From contig NZ_QEKH01000005.1 of the NCBI RefSeq assembly GCF_003096415.1, positions 1 through 64,000 of the forward strand: a stretch of 64,000 nucleotides of DNA, read 5' to 3'. The stretch is from Victivallis vadensis (GTDB taxonomy: Bacteria; Verrucomicrobiota; Lentisphaeria; Victivallales; Victivallaceae). The position numbers were made by a program, and so were the translations under genes. Shown here piece after piece: positions 1-8,901 of the stretch. The stretch's first letter is position 1. Each line of letters opens with the position of its first letter. The notes under the pieces are model-generated. The model saw only the letters and a program-made list of their open reading frames with translations. It made no database searches and was not told the DNA's origin.

Positions 1-60
1 GGAGGACTACTGGCAAAAACGTATGCAAATTATCGGCAACGTCGTTATCGGCGTTGGAAA

Positions 61-210
61 CTACAAGTGTGTTTCACAAAATTTGGGACAATAACAATCT
101 TTGAGAACATGTCGGATTTCGGATATGCCGAGCTGTTTCCTGAAAAGAGCCGGAACCCTCATCCTGAAATAAAAAGTTCCGTTCCGGTCGAGAAGGTAAT
201 CCTTTCCCAT
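61..210 (-). pseudogene. Truncated tyrosine integrase, N-terminal fragment
   Basis: The 49-residue frame starts at the ATG at 210, behind an AGAGGTG ribosome-binding site. It reads MGKDYLLDRNGTFYFRMRVP and then LFRKQLGISEIR. This matches the start of the DUF6538-type N-terminal domain of phage and island tyrosine recombinases (YL-RRGGTYYFRRRVP...L...G-SEIR-SL). After about 37 residues the similarity stops and the frame ends, so the arm-binding, core-binding and catalytic domains are missing. It lies just downstream of tRNA-Tyr on the same strand, the usual position of an island integrase. It is probably the scar of a lost or rearranged element. The family call rests on a short segment. Confidence 0.6.
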
Positions 211-239
211 TTTTACACCTCTGTCGGCAGAGGATTTTG

Positions 240-268
240 TGTACCATTTGTGTACCAAATGTGTACCA
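240..268. repeat. Three TGTACCA direct repeats, 11-bp period
   Basis: TGTACCA occurs at 240-246, 251-257 and 262-268, exactly one helical turn apart, just upstream of the integrase fragment start. Short iterated sites of this kind in front of integrase genes commonly serve as arm-type binding sites. The function here is inferred from position. Confidence 0.5.
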
Positions 269-275
269 TGAAAAA

Positions 276-387
276 TCCCACCACCATTTTGTTGGTGTAA
301 GTCCGAGATTTGAAACAGGCACTTTTACGCTCAAAAGCAATAAAAAAGCCGTCCAACGGACGGCGAAAATCTAAAATGGTGGTGGGA
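276..387. repeat. 15-bp inverted copy of the tRNA-Tyr 3' end
   Basis: TCCCACCACCATTTT at 276-290 on the plus strand is identical to the minus-strand sequence at 387-373. That sequence is the last acceptor-stem bases of tRNA-Tyr, its encoded CCA end and the first four downstream bases. The two copies are inverted, whereas a normal attL/attR pair would be direct. This suggests an inversion or an attachment-site remnant beside the integrase scar. Confidence 0.5.
342..364 (-). terminator. Intrinsic terminator of the tRNA cluster
   Basis: On the minus strand GCCGTCC and GGACGGC form a stem around a short loop, followed by a run of six T. It lies about 13 bases past the tRNA-Tyr CCA end, the last gene of the tRNA cluster. 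Confidence 0.75.
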
Positions 388-461
388 GATGGATTCGAAC
401 CATCGAAAGACGTGCTAGCAGATTTACAGTCTGCCCCCTTTGGCCACTCGGGAATCCCACC
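377..461 (-). tRNA. tRNA-Tyr (GTA)
   Basis: This is an 85-nt class II tRNA with a long variable arm. The acceptor stem is GGTGGGA/TCCCACC, the discriminator base is A and CCA is encoded. The anticodon loop contains GTA (CTGTAAA) and the T-loop reads GGTTCGAATCC. Last of three tandem tRNAs, followed by a terminator. Confidence 0.95.
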
Positions 462-466
462 AAAGT

Positions 467-540
467 TGGAGCGGGTAACGGGGGTCGAACCCGTATAACC
501 AGCTTGGAAGGCTGGTGCACAGCCGTTATGCCATACCCGC
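467..540 (-). tRNA. tRNA-Gly (TCC)
   Basis: A 74-nt tRNA with acceptor stem GCGGGTA/TACCCGC, discriminator T and encoded CCA. The anticodon loop reads CTTCCAA, giving anticodon TCC, and the T-loop GGGTTCGACCC is present. It lies 5 bases upstream of tRNA-Tyr in the same transcript direction. Confidence 0.93.
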
Positions 541-618
541 ATATACGGAACGCAAACTGTCTCTACAAAAGCGTCTGCTTCCCCGACCCGGTCTCATAAC
601 CGAATCAAATTCAAAAAT

Positions 619-704
619 TGGTGCCGTCGGAGGGAGTTGAACCCTCACTCCGGTGAAAGAACTAGGACCTGAACCTAGCGCGTCTGCCATTCCGCCACGA
701 CGGC
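619..704 (-). tRNA. tRNA-Leu (CAG)
   Basis: An 86-nt class II tRNA with acceptor stem GCCGTCG/CGACGGC, discriminator A and encoded CCA. The anticodon loop TTCAGGT gives CAG. It is the first gene of the minus-strand tRNA cluster, separated from tRNA-Gly by 78 bases. Confidence 0.93.
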
Positions 705-909
705 ACTTATTTTTATTTTATCAACTCACGATCTCAAGCTCACCGCTTTGCAGCGTTTCCCTCGCTTCGTTGGTACATAAGATATCCCGAATTTCAGAAA
801 AAGCAAATGGAAAAAATGAGAAAAAATCAAAAAAAACTGTTTTTTCTATTTGGCGGCTGCTACTTTTGGCGTTATCGTATAGTATGAGTTGTTAAATGGA
901 AAGAGTAAC

Positions 910-2619
910 ATGGGTGTAAAAAATTGGAAACTTGCCGGGAATAATCTGGATGAACAAGCCAACAGGATTCAGCAGAAGTTTTCTCTGCCCCATCCGATCG
1001 CGCTTTACTTTGCCGCTCGCGGAATCGGCGAAGACAATATCCAGGATTTTCTGAATCCCCGCCTCGCAAATCTGACGGATCCTTACCGGTTTCCCGGAAT
1101 TCAGGAGGCCTCCCGACGGCTTTGGGATGCCATCGCGCACAAAGAGCCCATCCTGATTCACGGCGACTACGATACCGACGGCATCACCGCCAGCGCACTG
1201 CTCGCGCTCGTGCTGCGGCAGAACGGCGGGATCGTCCACTCCTTCATTCCGCACCGGTTCGATGACGGGTACGGTTTTACTCCGGAGTCGCTGCAGAAGG
1301 CGCTTGACACCTTCGGGCCGTGCAAGGTGCTCGTCACCGTCGATTGCGGCATCACCAGCTGCGACGCCGTCAACGACGCCGTGGAGCGCGGGATCGACGT
1401 GATCGTGACCGACCACCACGAGGCCGGCAGCGAACTGCCCAAGGCGCTCGCGGTGATCAATCCCAAGGTCTATCCTGAATTGGAGGACCTCCAGCTGCTC
1501 TCCGGAGCCGGTGCGGCTTTCAAGCTGTCCCACGCTTTCATCAAATACGGGCGGGAGCACAATCTGGGCGGTTTCCAGACCCGTCTGGAAGAGGTGCTCG
1601 ACTATGTGGCGCTGGGAACCGTCGCGGATATCGTTCCGCTGCTCGGCGAAAACCGGGTAATGGTCAAGTTCGGCATTGAAACACTTCGCAAGCAGCTGCG
1701 TCCGGGCGTCCGGGCGCTGATCGAAAGTTCCAAGCTGCGCTCCGAATTGACTCCGGCGGATATCACATTCCGGCTGGCTCCGCGGATCAATGCCGCCGGA
1801 CGGGTCGGCGATGCCAACGTGGCGCTGCAGCTGCTGGAGTCGGAGCATATCGTCGAAGCGTATCAGTGCGCCTCCCAGCTGGAAACCTACAACCGGGTCC
1901 GGCAGGAGAAGGAGCAGGAGATCTATCAGGAAGCCTGCGAGCAGATCGAGCGCAATCTGGCGTGGCAGAGCGAATATTCGCTGCTGGTCGCCGGACGCGA
2001 CTGGCACCAGGGAGTGATCGGGATCGTGGCTTCGCGGCTGGCCCGCGACTACAACCGCCCGACCATCGTGCTGACGATTCAGGGGGATGTCGCCTACGGT
2101 TCCGGCCGCAGCATCGCCTGCCTGAACCTGGTGGAGGTGCTCAGCCATACTTCGGAGCTTCTCGACCGTTACGGCGGCCACCCGATGGCGGTCGGCATCG
2201 GCCTCAAGGCGGACCGGATCGCCGACTTCTTCGAGGCGATGGACCGGGAGGTGCGCAAGCAGATTTCCTCGGCGGACCTGGAGGACTTCATCAGCTATGA
2301 CGGCGAAGCCTCGCTGCATGAACTGACGCCGGAGTTCTTCAAATATCTGGCGATGCTCTCGCCGTTCGGACACAGTAATGTCAAGCCGATCTACCGGTTC
2401 AACGAGGTGCAGGTGCAGCGTTGCTCGGTGGTGGGAGGGGCGCATACGCGCGGCACCCTCCGGGGACGGACCGGCCAGATCGATTTCATCGCCTTCAACC
2501 GGCCGAGTTCCGCCTTCTACGGCAAGACGCTGGATGTTCTGGCGACGCCTCAGTTGAACCGGCATCAGGGGCTGGAGATTCCGCAGTTGAATATCATCGA
2601 CATCCGCGAGGTCTATTGA
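910..2619 (+). CDS. recJ: Single-stranded-DNA-specific exonuclease RecJ
   Basis: RecJ degrades single-stranded DNA 5' to 3' in RecF-type recombination and mismatch repair. The 569-residue protein starts at the second ATG of the frame (910), behind a GGAAAGAG ribosome-binding site; the ATG at 889 is not preceded by one. The DHH phosphoesterase motifs are present: HGDYDTDGITAS (about residue 85), VTVDCGIT and VTDHHE (about 145-165). The DHHA1 part carries SGRS and YGGHPMAVGIG (about 400-430). The length is typical of the family. The gene stands alone, with a terminator just after it. Confidence 0.93.
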   Translation: MGVKNWKLAGNNLDEQANRIQQKFSLPHPIALYFAARGIGEDNIQDFLNPRLANLTDPYRFPGIQEASRRLWDAIAHKEPILIHGDYDTDGITASALLALVLRQNGGIVHSFIPHRFDDGYGFTPESLQKALDTFGPCKVLVTVDCGITSCDAVNDAVERGIDVIVTDHHEAGSELPKALAVINPKVYPELEDLQLLSGAGAAFKLSHAFIKYGREHNLGGFQTRLEEVLDYVALGTVADIVPLLGENRVMVKFGIETLRKQLRPGVRALIESSKLRSELTPADITFRLAPRINAAGRVGDANVALQLLESEHIVEAYQCASQLETYNRVRQEKEQEIYQEACEQIERNLAWQSEYSLLVAGRDWHQGVIGIVASRLARDYNRPTIVLTIQGDVAYGSGRSIACLNLVEVLSHTSELLDRYGGHPMAVGIGLKADRIADFFEAMDREVRKQISSADLEDFISYDGEASLHELTPEFFKYLAMLSPFGHSNVKPIYRFNEVQVQRCSVVGGAHTRGTLRGRTGQIDFIAFNRPSSAFYGKTLDVLATPQLNRHQGLEIPQLNIIDIREVY

Positions 2620-2631
2620 ACCTGAAACCGC

Positions 2632-2672
2632 AAAAAACGCGCCGCGTTCCCGAATGGAGGCGGCGCGTTTTT
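2632..2672. terminator. Bidirectional terminator between recJ and the GH78-like gene
   Basis: AAAAACGCGCCGC and GCGGCGCGTTTTT are exact inverse complements 14 bases apart. The A run before and T run after the stem let it terminate both the plus-strand recJ and the converging minus-strand glycosidase. Confidence 0.85.
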
Positions 2673-2685
2673 CATGCGGGCAGAT

Positions 2686-4332
2686 TCAGCGAAGTTCGCG
2701 GATTTCTCCGGGAAGTTTGACGCACTTCCGGATCCGGTTGCCGACGGCGCGGACTGAAACTTCGATCGGCCCGAACGGAGTCGGCACCGCGCCTTCGACC
2801 CGGGTGAGGCCGGGAAGCGCCGGAGAGATGCGCGCCGCCGCATAGCCGGGAGCCGCCGGCGTGACGCCGAGCACGTGTTCCGACAGGAACGCGGTCGGCC
2901 CGCCCGCCCAGCCGTGGCAGAGGCTGTGGCGCAGCCCCCGGTAGCAATGCTTGCCGAAATCGCCGTGGATATCCTGTTTTCCCGGAACCGGGAGCCGGTC
3001 GATGCCGTAGGCGTTTTCCGTCCAGTCCAGATCGAAATCTTCCCAGAAGGTCGTCGCACCGAAGTCGAGCATCGCACCCCAGTAGTCGCGGATCACATCA
3101 AGCGCTCCGCCGAGATCGCCGGCGTGCGCGCGCGCCAGCAGCACGAAGTAACCGTAAAAGGTGCTGATGCCGCGGGCCGGTTCGTGCCGCATGATTTCGG
3201 CGTTGAGCCGTGCCGGATCGGCGACTTTGCCCAGAATCTGCATCGCCGCCGCAATCTTGTTCCCGCCGCATTCAGGAGCAACGGTACGGAGCCGGGCGGC
3301 GCCGGCGGCACAGCGCCGGGCGAGGCGCGGATGATTGAGTTCAAGCGCCAATTCCGTGCCGCTGTCGAGCGTCCAGGCCAGCAGACCCTGAAGTCCGGCG
3401 TGCTTGGCCGCGTCGTCTTCGGCGGTCGACCAGTCGAGGAAGCGCCATTCAGTCAGGGCCTCGGAACCGTCAGGCGCAATACAGGCAAGCAGGCGGTTCA
3501 GCAGCGCGAAAAGTTCCGCTTTCTGGCTTTTCAGGTAGGAGTAGTTGCCGCGGGCGCGGTAAAAATCGCGCAGGCAGATGATCCACCAGCAGGAGTAGCT
3601 GCTGGCGGTGTTCATCCATTTGTCGCGCGGCGTGCGGTCGCGGACGAAGTCGAGGCTCTTTTCGATCAGCTCCGTATCTTCAAAAACCGCCAGCAGCGTG
3701 CGGATTTCCGGATAGAGATCCCCCATCCAGACCAGCCGGTCGCGCTTCACGCCGTCGTAGATGTAGTCCTGGCAATTCAGATGTACGGTATAGGCTCCGG
3801 TATGCCAGATCCGGTTGAGCCGTTCGTCGTCGGAGTCGAAGTAACCGACGTATTCCCAGTCGCGGTAAATCGCGGTCGCACAGACCCCGGTCAACTTCAC
3901 CTCCGGCCGGTCCGCCGGAACCTCAAGCCGCACGAAGCGGAACGCGGTATTGCCGAAGTTGACCTGCCCCAGCATCGGAATCGTCAGCAGCTCCTGATGC
4001 GGCGCGTGATCGGTGGTCGGCGTGCCGAGGGCTTCGGAAACCGATTCGCCGAACGTGACCTTCAAGGCGGAGCACTGCATCGCATCGGAGTTGACCGTCA
4101 ACTGGCCGTGCAGTTCGATCCCGAAGTCGAGCAGGAGTTCGCCGCCCGGCGGAATGACACAGGGATCAGGCGAAAAACTGCAGAAGCTCTGGATGTGCAC
4201 CCGGTTCAGCAGGCGGGCGGCGTTGCGCACGTTTCCGCATTCGCGGACCAGTCGCACCGGGGGGACGAAACGGCGGCATTTGTCATCCGGAACCATGCCG
4301 GGATAGCTCAGGCGGAACTTGTTTTTCTGCAT
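2686..4332 (-). CDS. Alpha-L-rhamnosidase-like six-hairpin glycosidase (GH78-like)
   Basis: A 548-residue protein, with the start set at MQKNKFRLSYPG (4332) because the frame upstream of it has no family-like sequence. The middle carries a GH78-type signature, DGVKRDRLVWMGDLYPE (about residue 230-245), followed by an alpha/alpha toroid segment rich in Trp and aromatic residues (SSYSCWWIICLRDFYRARGN). The N-terminal third looks like a beta-sandwich. No signal peptide is evident, so it may act in the cytoplasm on imported oligosaccharides. It is shorter than most bacterial GH78 enzymes (about 900 residues), so the substrate is uncertain. Confidence 0.7.
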   Translation of the reverse strand: MQKNKFRLSYPGMVPDDKCRRFVPPVRLVRECGNVRNAARLLNRVHIQSFCSFSPDPCVIPPGGELLLDFGIELHGQLTVNSDAMQCSALKVTFGESVSEALGTPTTDHAPHQELLTIPMLGQVNFGNTAFRFVRLEVPADRPEVKLTGVCATAIYRDWEYVGYFDSDDERLNRIWHTGAYTVHLNCQDYIYDGVKRDRLVWMGDLYPEIRTLLAVFEDTELIEKSLDFVRDRTPRDKWMNTASSYSCWWIICLRDFYRARGNYSYLKSQKAELFALLNRLLACIAPDGSEALTEWRFLDWSTAEDDAAKHAGLQGLLAWTLDSGTELALELNHPRLARRCAAGAARLRTVAPECGGNKIAAAMQILGKVADPARLNAEIMRHEPARGISTFYGYFVLLARAHAGDLGGALDVIRDYWGAMLDFGATTFWEDFDLDWTENAYGIDRLPVPGKQDIHGDFGKHCYRGLRHSLCHGWAGGPTAFLSEHVLGVTPAAPGYAAARISPALPGLTRVEGAVPTPFGPIEVSVRAVGNRIRKCVKLPGEIRELR

Positions 4333-4505
4333 ATTCACTTCAAAATTCAATCGATTTGAAAAATAATTATCTTTAAGATAACCGCCATATCGCCGGAAAT
4401 CAATCCTCCTTTCCGTTTTTTCAGAAATTGAACCGCATTGGAGAAGCCGAAACGTCGCGGGCCGGGTGAAACGCACCCGGCCCGCGGCAGGAAAAAGCCC
4501 GGAAG

Positions 4506-5864
4506 TTATTCGTAGCGCAGGGCTTCGATCGGGTCGAGGCGCGAGGCTTTCCAGGCGGGATAGAAGCCGAACACCACGCCTACCGCGGCGGAAACCACCA
4601 CGGCGGCGACCACCGCCTCCGGGCTTGAGATGATCGGCCAGTTCAGGTATTTCTGCACCAGCAGCGCCGAACCGTGCCCGAGCAGGATTCCGACCACGCC
4701 GCCGACCAGACAGAGCACCATCGATTCGATCAGGAACTGCTGCAGGATATCCCGCGAGCGCGCTCCGACCGCCATGCGCAGGCCGATTTCACGGGTCCGT
4801 TCGGTCACGGAAACCAGCATGATGTTCATGATGCCGACGCCGCCGACGATCAGCGAGATCAGCGCCACGCCGAGCAGCAGATTGGTCATCACCGCCGAGG
4901 TGCCGGTCAGCATCTTCATGAATTCGGCGGAGTTGCGGATATGGAAGTCGTTCTCCTCGTCGGCTTTCAGCCGGTGGCGCTCGCGCAGCAGCGCGGTGAC
5001 CTCCTCCTCGACGTCGCCGACCTTGTCCGGCGAAACCGCGGTCATCAGGATCATGTCGACCTGAATGAATTTGGGAACCAGCAGCGTATCGGTTTCCGCG
5101 TTTTCGGTCGGCTCCGGGTAGAACGCGATCCCTTCGGCAGGATAGAGGTCGGAGGGGCTGGTGGCGGCGATGCTGGTCGTATCGGTGGCGGTGCCGGTCT
5201 TGAGGCCGGTCAGGCGGAGCCTCACGGTGGTCCACGGCGCGATGATGATATCGTCCTCATCCGCCCCCATCATATTGGCGCCCTTGCTCTTGAGCACACC
5301 GATCACCTTGAAGGCGGTATCCTTGATGCGCAGTTCGCTGTCGATCGGGGAACGGCCGCCGAAAACTTCCCGCACGATCGTCGAACCGACCAGGCAGACC
5401 CGGCTGCGTGCCTCGACTTCACGTTCGGTGAAGTTGCGTCCCTCCTCGATCTCCCAGTTGCGGATCTCCAGAAAATCCGGCGCGCTGCCGGAAATCTGCC
5501 GAGGCGCGTAGTTGATGTTGCCCGAAATCGCCTGATATCCCTGCCCGTTGACCACCGGCACGGCGCGCCCGACGGTGGTGCATTCGCGCAGGATCGCTTC
5601 GCAGTCCTCCGGCGTCAGGGTCATCCGGCTGCCGGAACCCTGGCTGACGCCGCCGCGCCGGGAAGCGCCGGGAAGCACCAGAATGGTGTTCGCGCCCATC
5701 TTTTCGATCGAGCTTTTGATCGACTGCGAAGAACCGTTGCCGATCTCCATCATCGTGATCACCGCCGCGATGCCGATCACGATGCCGAGCGTGGTCAGCA
5801 GCGCGCGGGTCGGATTGCGCAGCAGCGCCTTGAATGCGACGTGAATGGTGCTGAATACGGTCAT
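4506..5864 (-). CDS. MacB-type ABC transporter permease
   Basis: A 452-residue FtsX/MacB-fold permease. An N-terminal membrane segment (LLTTLGIVIGIAAVITMMEI, about 22-41) is followed by a large extracytoplasmic MacB_PCD domain. Three C-terminal segments include LLLGVALISLIVGGVGIMNI and the typical MLVSVTERTREIGLRMAVGA coupling helix. The reading frame overlaps the ATPase gene by 4 bases (ATGA), and an adaptor gene lies upstream, so the three form a tripartite exporter. No TolC-like outer-membrane gene is in the window. Cargo cannot be read from sequence; macrolides, peptides or lipoproteins are known for relatives. Confidence 0.88.
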   Translation of the reverse strand: MTVFSTIHVAFKALLRNPTRALLTTLGIVIGIAAVITMMEIGNGSSQSIKSSIEKMGANTILVLPGASRRGGVSQGSGSRMTLTPEDCEAILRECTTVGRAVPVVNGQGYQAISGNINYAPRQISGSAPDFLEIRNWEIEEGRNFTEREVEARSRVCLVGSTIVREVFGGRSPIDSELRIKDTAFKVIGVLKSKGANMMGADEDDIIIAPWTTVRLRLTGLKTGTATDTTSIAATSPSDLYPAEGIAFYPEPTENAETDTLLVPKFIQVDMILMTAVSPDKVGDVEEEVTALLRERHRLKADEENDFHIRNSAEFMKMLTGTSAVMTNLLLGVALISLIVGGVGIMNIMLVSVTERTREIGLRMAVGARSRDILQQFLIESMVLCLVGGVVGILLGHGSALLVQKYLNWPIISSPEAVVAAVVVSAAVGVVFGFYPAWKASRLDPIEALRYE

Positions 5865-6565
5865 GACTGCACCGCCTTTCCTTCATAAGTGCCGCTGACG
5901 ATCCGCCCGTCCTGCACGTGAATGGACCGCTTCGCGAAATTGGCGATTTCCACCGAGTGGGTCACGAGGATCACGGTAATCCCCTCGGCATTGAGTTCGC
6001 TGAACATCTGCATGACCTCCTCGCTGGTCTTGGAATCGAGGTTGCCGGTCGGTTCGTCGGCGAAAAGCACCGGAGGACGGTTGACCAGCGCGCGGGCGAT
6101 CGCGACGCGCTGCTGCTGGCCGCCCGAAAGCTGAGACGGATAGTGATAGATCCGGTCGGAAAGCCCGACCCGCCTGAGCATCGCGATCCCCCGCTCGCGG
6201 CATTCGCGGCGGGAGAGGTTGCCGGCGGTGTAGGAGAGCGGCATGATCACGTTTTCCAGCGCGGTCGTGCGCGGAAGCAGGTTGAAGCTCTGGAACACAA
6301 AGCCGATTTTCTGGTTCCGCACCAGCGCGCGGCGATCGCCCGAGGCGCGGCCCACCTCCTCGCCATCGAGCAGGTAGTCGCCGGTGGTCTGGCGGTCGAG
6401 GCAGCCGAGGATGTTCATCAGCGTGCTCTTGCCGGAGCCGGAGGCGCCCATCAGCGCGACGTACTCCCCCTTGTCGATCGAGAGCGTGATGCCTTTCAGC
6501 ACCGGCACGTCGATCTCACCGAGGAAATAGGTCTTGGTGATATCTTTCAGTTCAATCAGTTTCAT
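5861..6565 (-). CDS. MacB/LolD-type ABC transporter ATP-binding protein
   Basis: A 234-residue nucleotide-binding subunit with Walker A GASGSGKST (about 40-48), signature LSGGQQQRVAIARAL (about 143-157), Walker B VLFADEPTGNLDS and an H-loop (VTHS). It powers the adjacent permease. It lies between the adaptor (17 bases upstream) and the permease (4-base overlap), consistent with one macAB-like operon. In this genome the ATPase and permease are separate genes, unlike fused E. coli MacB. Confidence 0.92.
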   Translation of the reverse strand: MKLIELKDITKTYFLGEIDVPVLKGITLSIDKGEYVALMGASGSGKSTLMNILGCLDRQTTGDYLLDGEEVGRASGDRRALVRNQKIGFVFQSFNLLPRTTALENVIMPLSYTAGNLSRRECRERGIAMLRRVGLSDRIYHYPSQLSGGQQQRVAIARALVNRPPVLFADEPTGNLDSKTSEEVMQMFSELNAEGITVILVTHSVEIANFAKRSIHVQDGRIVSGTYEGKAVQS

Positions 6566-6582
6566 GGCGATGCTCCGGCGGA

Positions 6583-7902
6583 TTACTTTTTCTTATTGTC
6601 CCGGTGCGGCGGTTTCGGCAGGAAGGGGCTGCCCGCATCGGCGGAAGAGGCGCCCGGCTCCTCGGCGGAGATCACGGTCGAACCGGTGACGATCTCCATG
6701 CCTTCGGCGAGATTGCCGGAAGCGACTTCGGTGACGATGCCGTCATTGAGTCCGACCGTGATCTTTTCCGGCCTCAGTTCGTCGTTGTCGCGGACCCAGA
6801 CGATGCGCTCGCCGGTGCCGCGCAGTTCAGCCGCTTCGGCCAGCGCCGCCTGGTATTCCGGGCGGATCTGCGAGGCTTCGGGCAGGTAGCGCAGCGCGGC
6901 GTTCGGCACGGTCAGCGCCTGTTTGCGGCTGTCCTTGATGAATTTCACGTTGGCGGTCAGGTAGGGAAGCAGTACGCCGTCGGAGTTGTCGGTCGAAACT
7001 TCGACCACATAGGTGACCACGTTCTGCGACATCGTCGCATTGAGGCGGATTTTGTAGACCTCCCCCTGAAAGGTGCGGTCCGGGAAGGCGTCCACCGTGA
7101 AGGTGACCGGCATACCCTGCTTGATGCTGCCGATATCGGCTTCGTTGACCGAAACCCACACCTGCATCCGCTTCAGGTCTTTCGCGATCAGGAAGATGCT
7201 TGAAGCGCTCATGCTCGAAACCACCGTCTGGCCGATGCTGACCCGGCGGTCGATGATCACGCCGTCCACCGGCGAGGAGATCACGCAGTAGTCGAGGTTC
7301 CGCTGCGCTTTGTCCAGCGAAGCCTCGGCGGTGGCGAGCTGCGCGTTGGCCTGTGCAAGCGAAGCCTCCGCGACCAGCACGGCGGCGACGGCGGCGAAAT
7401 ATTCGGACTGCGCATCGTCATATTCACTTTCCGCCATCGCTTTCTGCGGGAAAAGCTGCTGGGCGCGCTTCCAGTTGCTTTCCGCCAGCTTCAGTTTGGC
7501 CCTGGACTGCTTGATGCTCGCCTGCGCGCTCAGGATCGAGGCTTCGGCCTGCTGTTTGGCCGCCTTCGCCGAACGGACCTCCGCATCGTAGGTCGCGTCG
7601 TCGATATTGGCCAGCACCGCGCCCGCCTTGACCCGCGAGCCGTAGTCGACGCTCTTGCCGTCGGCATCGGTGCCGAAGGAGACGATCTTGCCGGTCACCT
7701 GCGCGCCGACGTTGACCAGTTCCTCCGGTTCGACGGTGCCGGTGGCGCTGATGGTGCTGGCGATATCGGCGCGGACGACCGGCTCGGTATTGTAGCGGAC
7801 GGTGGTCTTGCCGCCGGCATATCGCTGATACCCCCAGTAAGCGCCGCCGGCCAGCGCCCCCAGAATGACCAGTACCAGAAGTACACGCAACATCTTTTTC
7901 AT
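6583..7902 (-). CDS. MacA-like periplasmic adaptor subunit
   Basis: A 439-residue membrane-fusion protein, the first gene of the exporter operon. One N-terminal membrane anchor (VLLVLVILGALAGGAYWGY) is followed by a lipoyl/barrel-sandwich half, then a long Ala/Gln/Lys-rich coiled-coil hairpin (about 105-185). The second lipoyl half follows (RNLDYCVISSPVDGVIIDRR), then beta-barrel and membrane-proximal domains. It bridges the inner-membrane ABC pump to an outer-membrane channel. The C-terminal tail is Lys-rich. Similarity is to MacA-type rather than HlyD-type adaptors, judged by the ABC partners. Confidence 0.87.
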   Translation of the reverse strand: MKKMLRVLLVLVILGALAGGAYWGYQRYAGGKTTVRYNTEPVVRADIASTISATGTVEPEELVNVGAQVTGKIVSFGTDADGKSVDYGSRVKAGAVLANIDDATYDAEVRSAKAAKQQAEASILSAQASIKQSRAKLKLAESNWKRAQQLFPQKAMAESEYDDAQSEYFAAVAAVLVAEASLAQANAQLATAEASLDKAQRNLDYCVISSPVDGVIIDRRVSIGQTVVSSMSASSIFLIAKDLKRMQVWVSVNEADIGSIKQGMPVTFTVDAFPDRTFQGEVYKIRLNATMSQNVVTYVVEVSTDNSDGVLLPYLTANVKFIKDSRKQALTVPNAALRYLPEASQIRPEYQAALAEAAELRGTGERIVWVRDNDELRPEKITVGLNDGIVTEVASGNLAEGMEIVTGSTVISAEEPGASSADAGSPFLPKPPHRDNKKK

Positions 7903-8046
7903 CTGTAAAGACTCCCTGATTTTTTATCGTTTCATTACCTGCATTAACGCTTCGGATTTCCGATTTATTGTGCCGCGTCAGTTGATTCAGCGGGAAAATG
8001 TGATATTTTATTGCTGAAAATCGATGTATAAACGGAGAAAAAAGCG

Positions 8047-8811
8047 ATGAAACTTGAGAACCAATCTGCAATCGTGACCGGAGGCGCCAAGGGGATCGGC
8101 CGCGCCGTCTGCGAACTGTTCGCGGCCGAGGGAGCGCGGGTCGCCATTCTGGACCTCGACGCCGAACAGGGCGAAGCGGCCGCCGCCGGGCTTCGGAGCG
8201 GCGGACACGATGCCGCGTTTTTCCGCTGCGACGTCGGGGATGCGGCGCAGGCGCGACAGGCGCTCGACGCGGCGGCGGCCCGTTTCGGAGCGCCCGACAT
8301 TCTGGTCAACGACGCGGCATGGCAGCTCAACAAGCCGCTGCTGGAGACGACGGACGAGGAGTTCGACCGGGTGTTGAGCGTGAATCTCTCCGGCACATTC
8401 CGGATGACGCGCGACGCGGCCAAACTGATGATTGCGGCGGGGAAACGGGGCGTGATCGTGAATTTTTCCAGTACCTTCGCCGTGGTCGGTTCGCCGGGCT
8501 ACATCGCGTATCACGCCTCGAAGGGCGGCGTGGCAAGTTTTACCCGGGCGGCGGCGATCGCGCTGATGCCGCACGGAATCCGGGTCAACGCGGTCGCCCC
8601 CGGCACAACGGAAACTCCCGGGCTGTACGACGGGGCGCGCGATACCGGAGACGTGGAGAAAGGACTGCGGAGTTTTCTGGCGCTCCAGCCCCTGAAGCGC
8701 TTCGGACGCCCGGAGGAAATTGCGCGGGTGGTGCTGTTCCTGGCCTGCGGGGACTCCGCTTTTGTCTACGGCAGCAACCTGATGGCGGACGGAGGCTACA
8801 CGATAGTTTAG
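8047..8811 (+). CDS. SDR-family NAD(P)-dependent oxidoreductase
   Basis: A 254-residue classical short-chain dehydrogenase. The Rossmann motif TGGAKGIG is at about 11-18, NDAAW replaces the usual NNAG at about 96-100, the catalytic Ser lies in NFSSTFA, and YHASK supplies Tyr and Lys (about 156-160). The tail PEEIARVVLFLACGDSAFVYGSN is typical of sugar- and polyol-type SDRs. It is divergent from the adaptor gene at 7902. No pathway neighbours identify the substrate. Confidence 0.88.
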   Translation: MKLENQSAIVTGGAKGIGRAVCELFAAEGARVAILDLDAEQGEAAAAGLRSGGHDAAFFRCDVGDAAQARQALDAAAARFGAPDILVNDAAWQLNKPLLETTDEEFDRVLSVNLSGTFRMTRDAAKLMIAAGKRGVIVNFSSTFAVVGSPGYIAYHASKGGVASFTRAAAIALMPHGIRVNAVAPGTTETPGLYDGARDTGDVEKGLRSFLALQPLKRFGRPEEIARVVLFLACGDSAFVYGSNLMADGGYTIV

Positions 8812-8864
8812 CTTCCGTAACCGCGAATGTTGCCAAACTGTAATTTCCTGCGGAATGCCGGGGA

Positions 8865-8892
8865 TTGAAAAACGGCGCGGATGGTGTATATT
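8865..8892 (+). promoter_or_regulatory. Sigma-70-like promoter (TTGAAA-16-TATATT)
   Basis: TTGAAA at 8865-8870 and TATATT at 8887-8892 with a 16-base spacer. The predicted start of transcription is only a few bases before the ATG at 8902, so that frame would be leaderless, or the promoter may serve the methyltransferase with a long leader. Confidence 0.55.
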
Positions 8893-8901
8893 ACCCCCCT
8901 T

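Noticed and set aside
653-895. 80-codon frame across tRNA-Leu and the recJ leader
   Set aside because: It runs through the antisense of a tRNA gene and has no ribosome-binding site.
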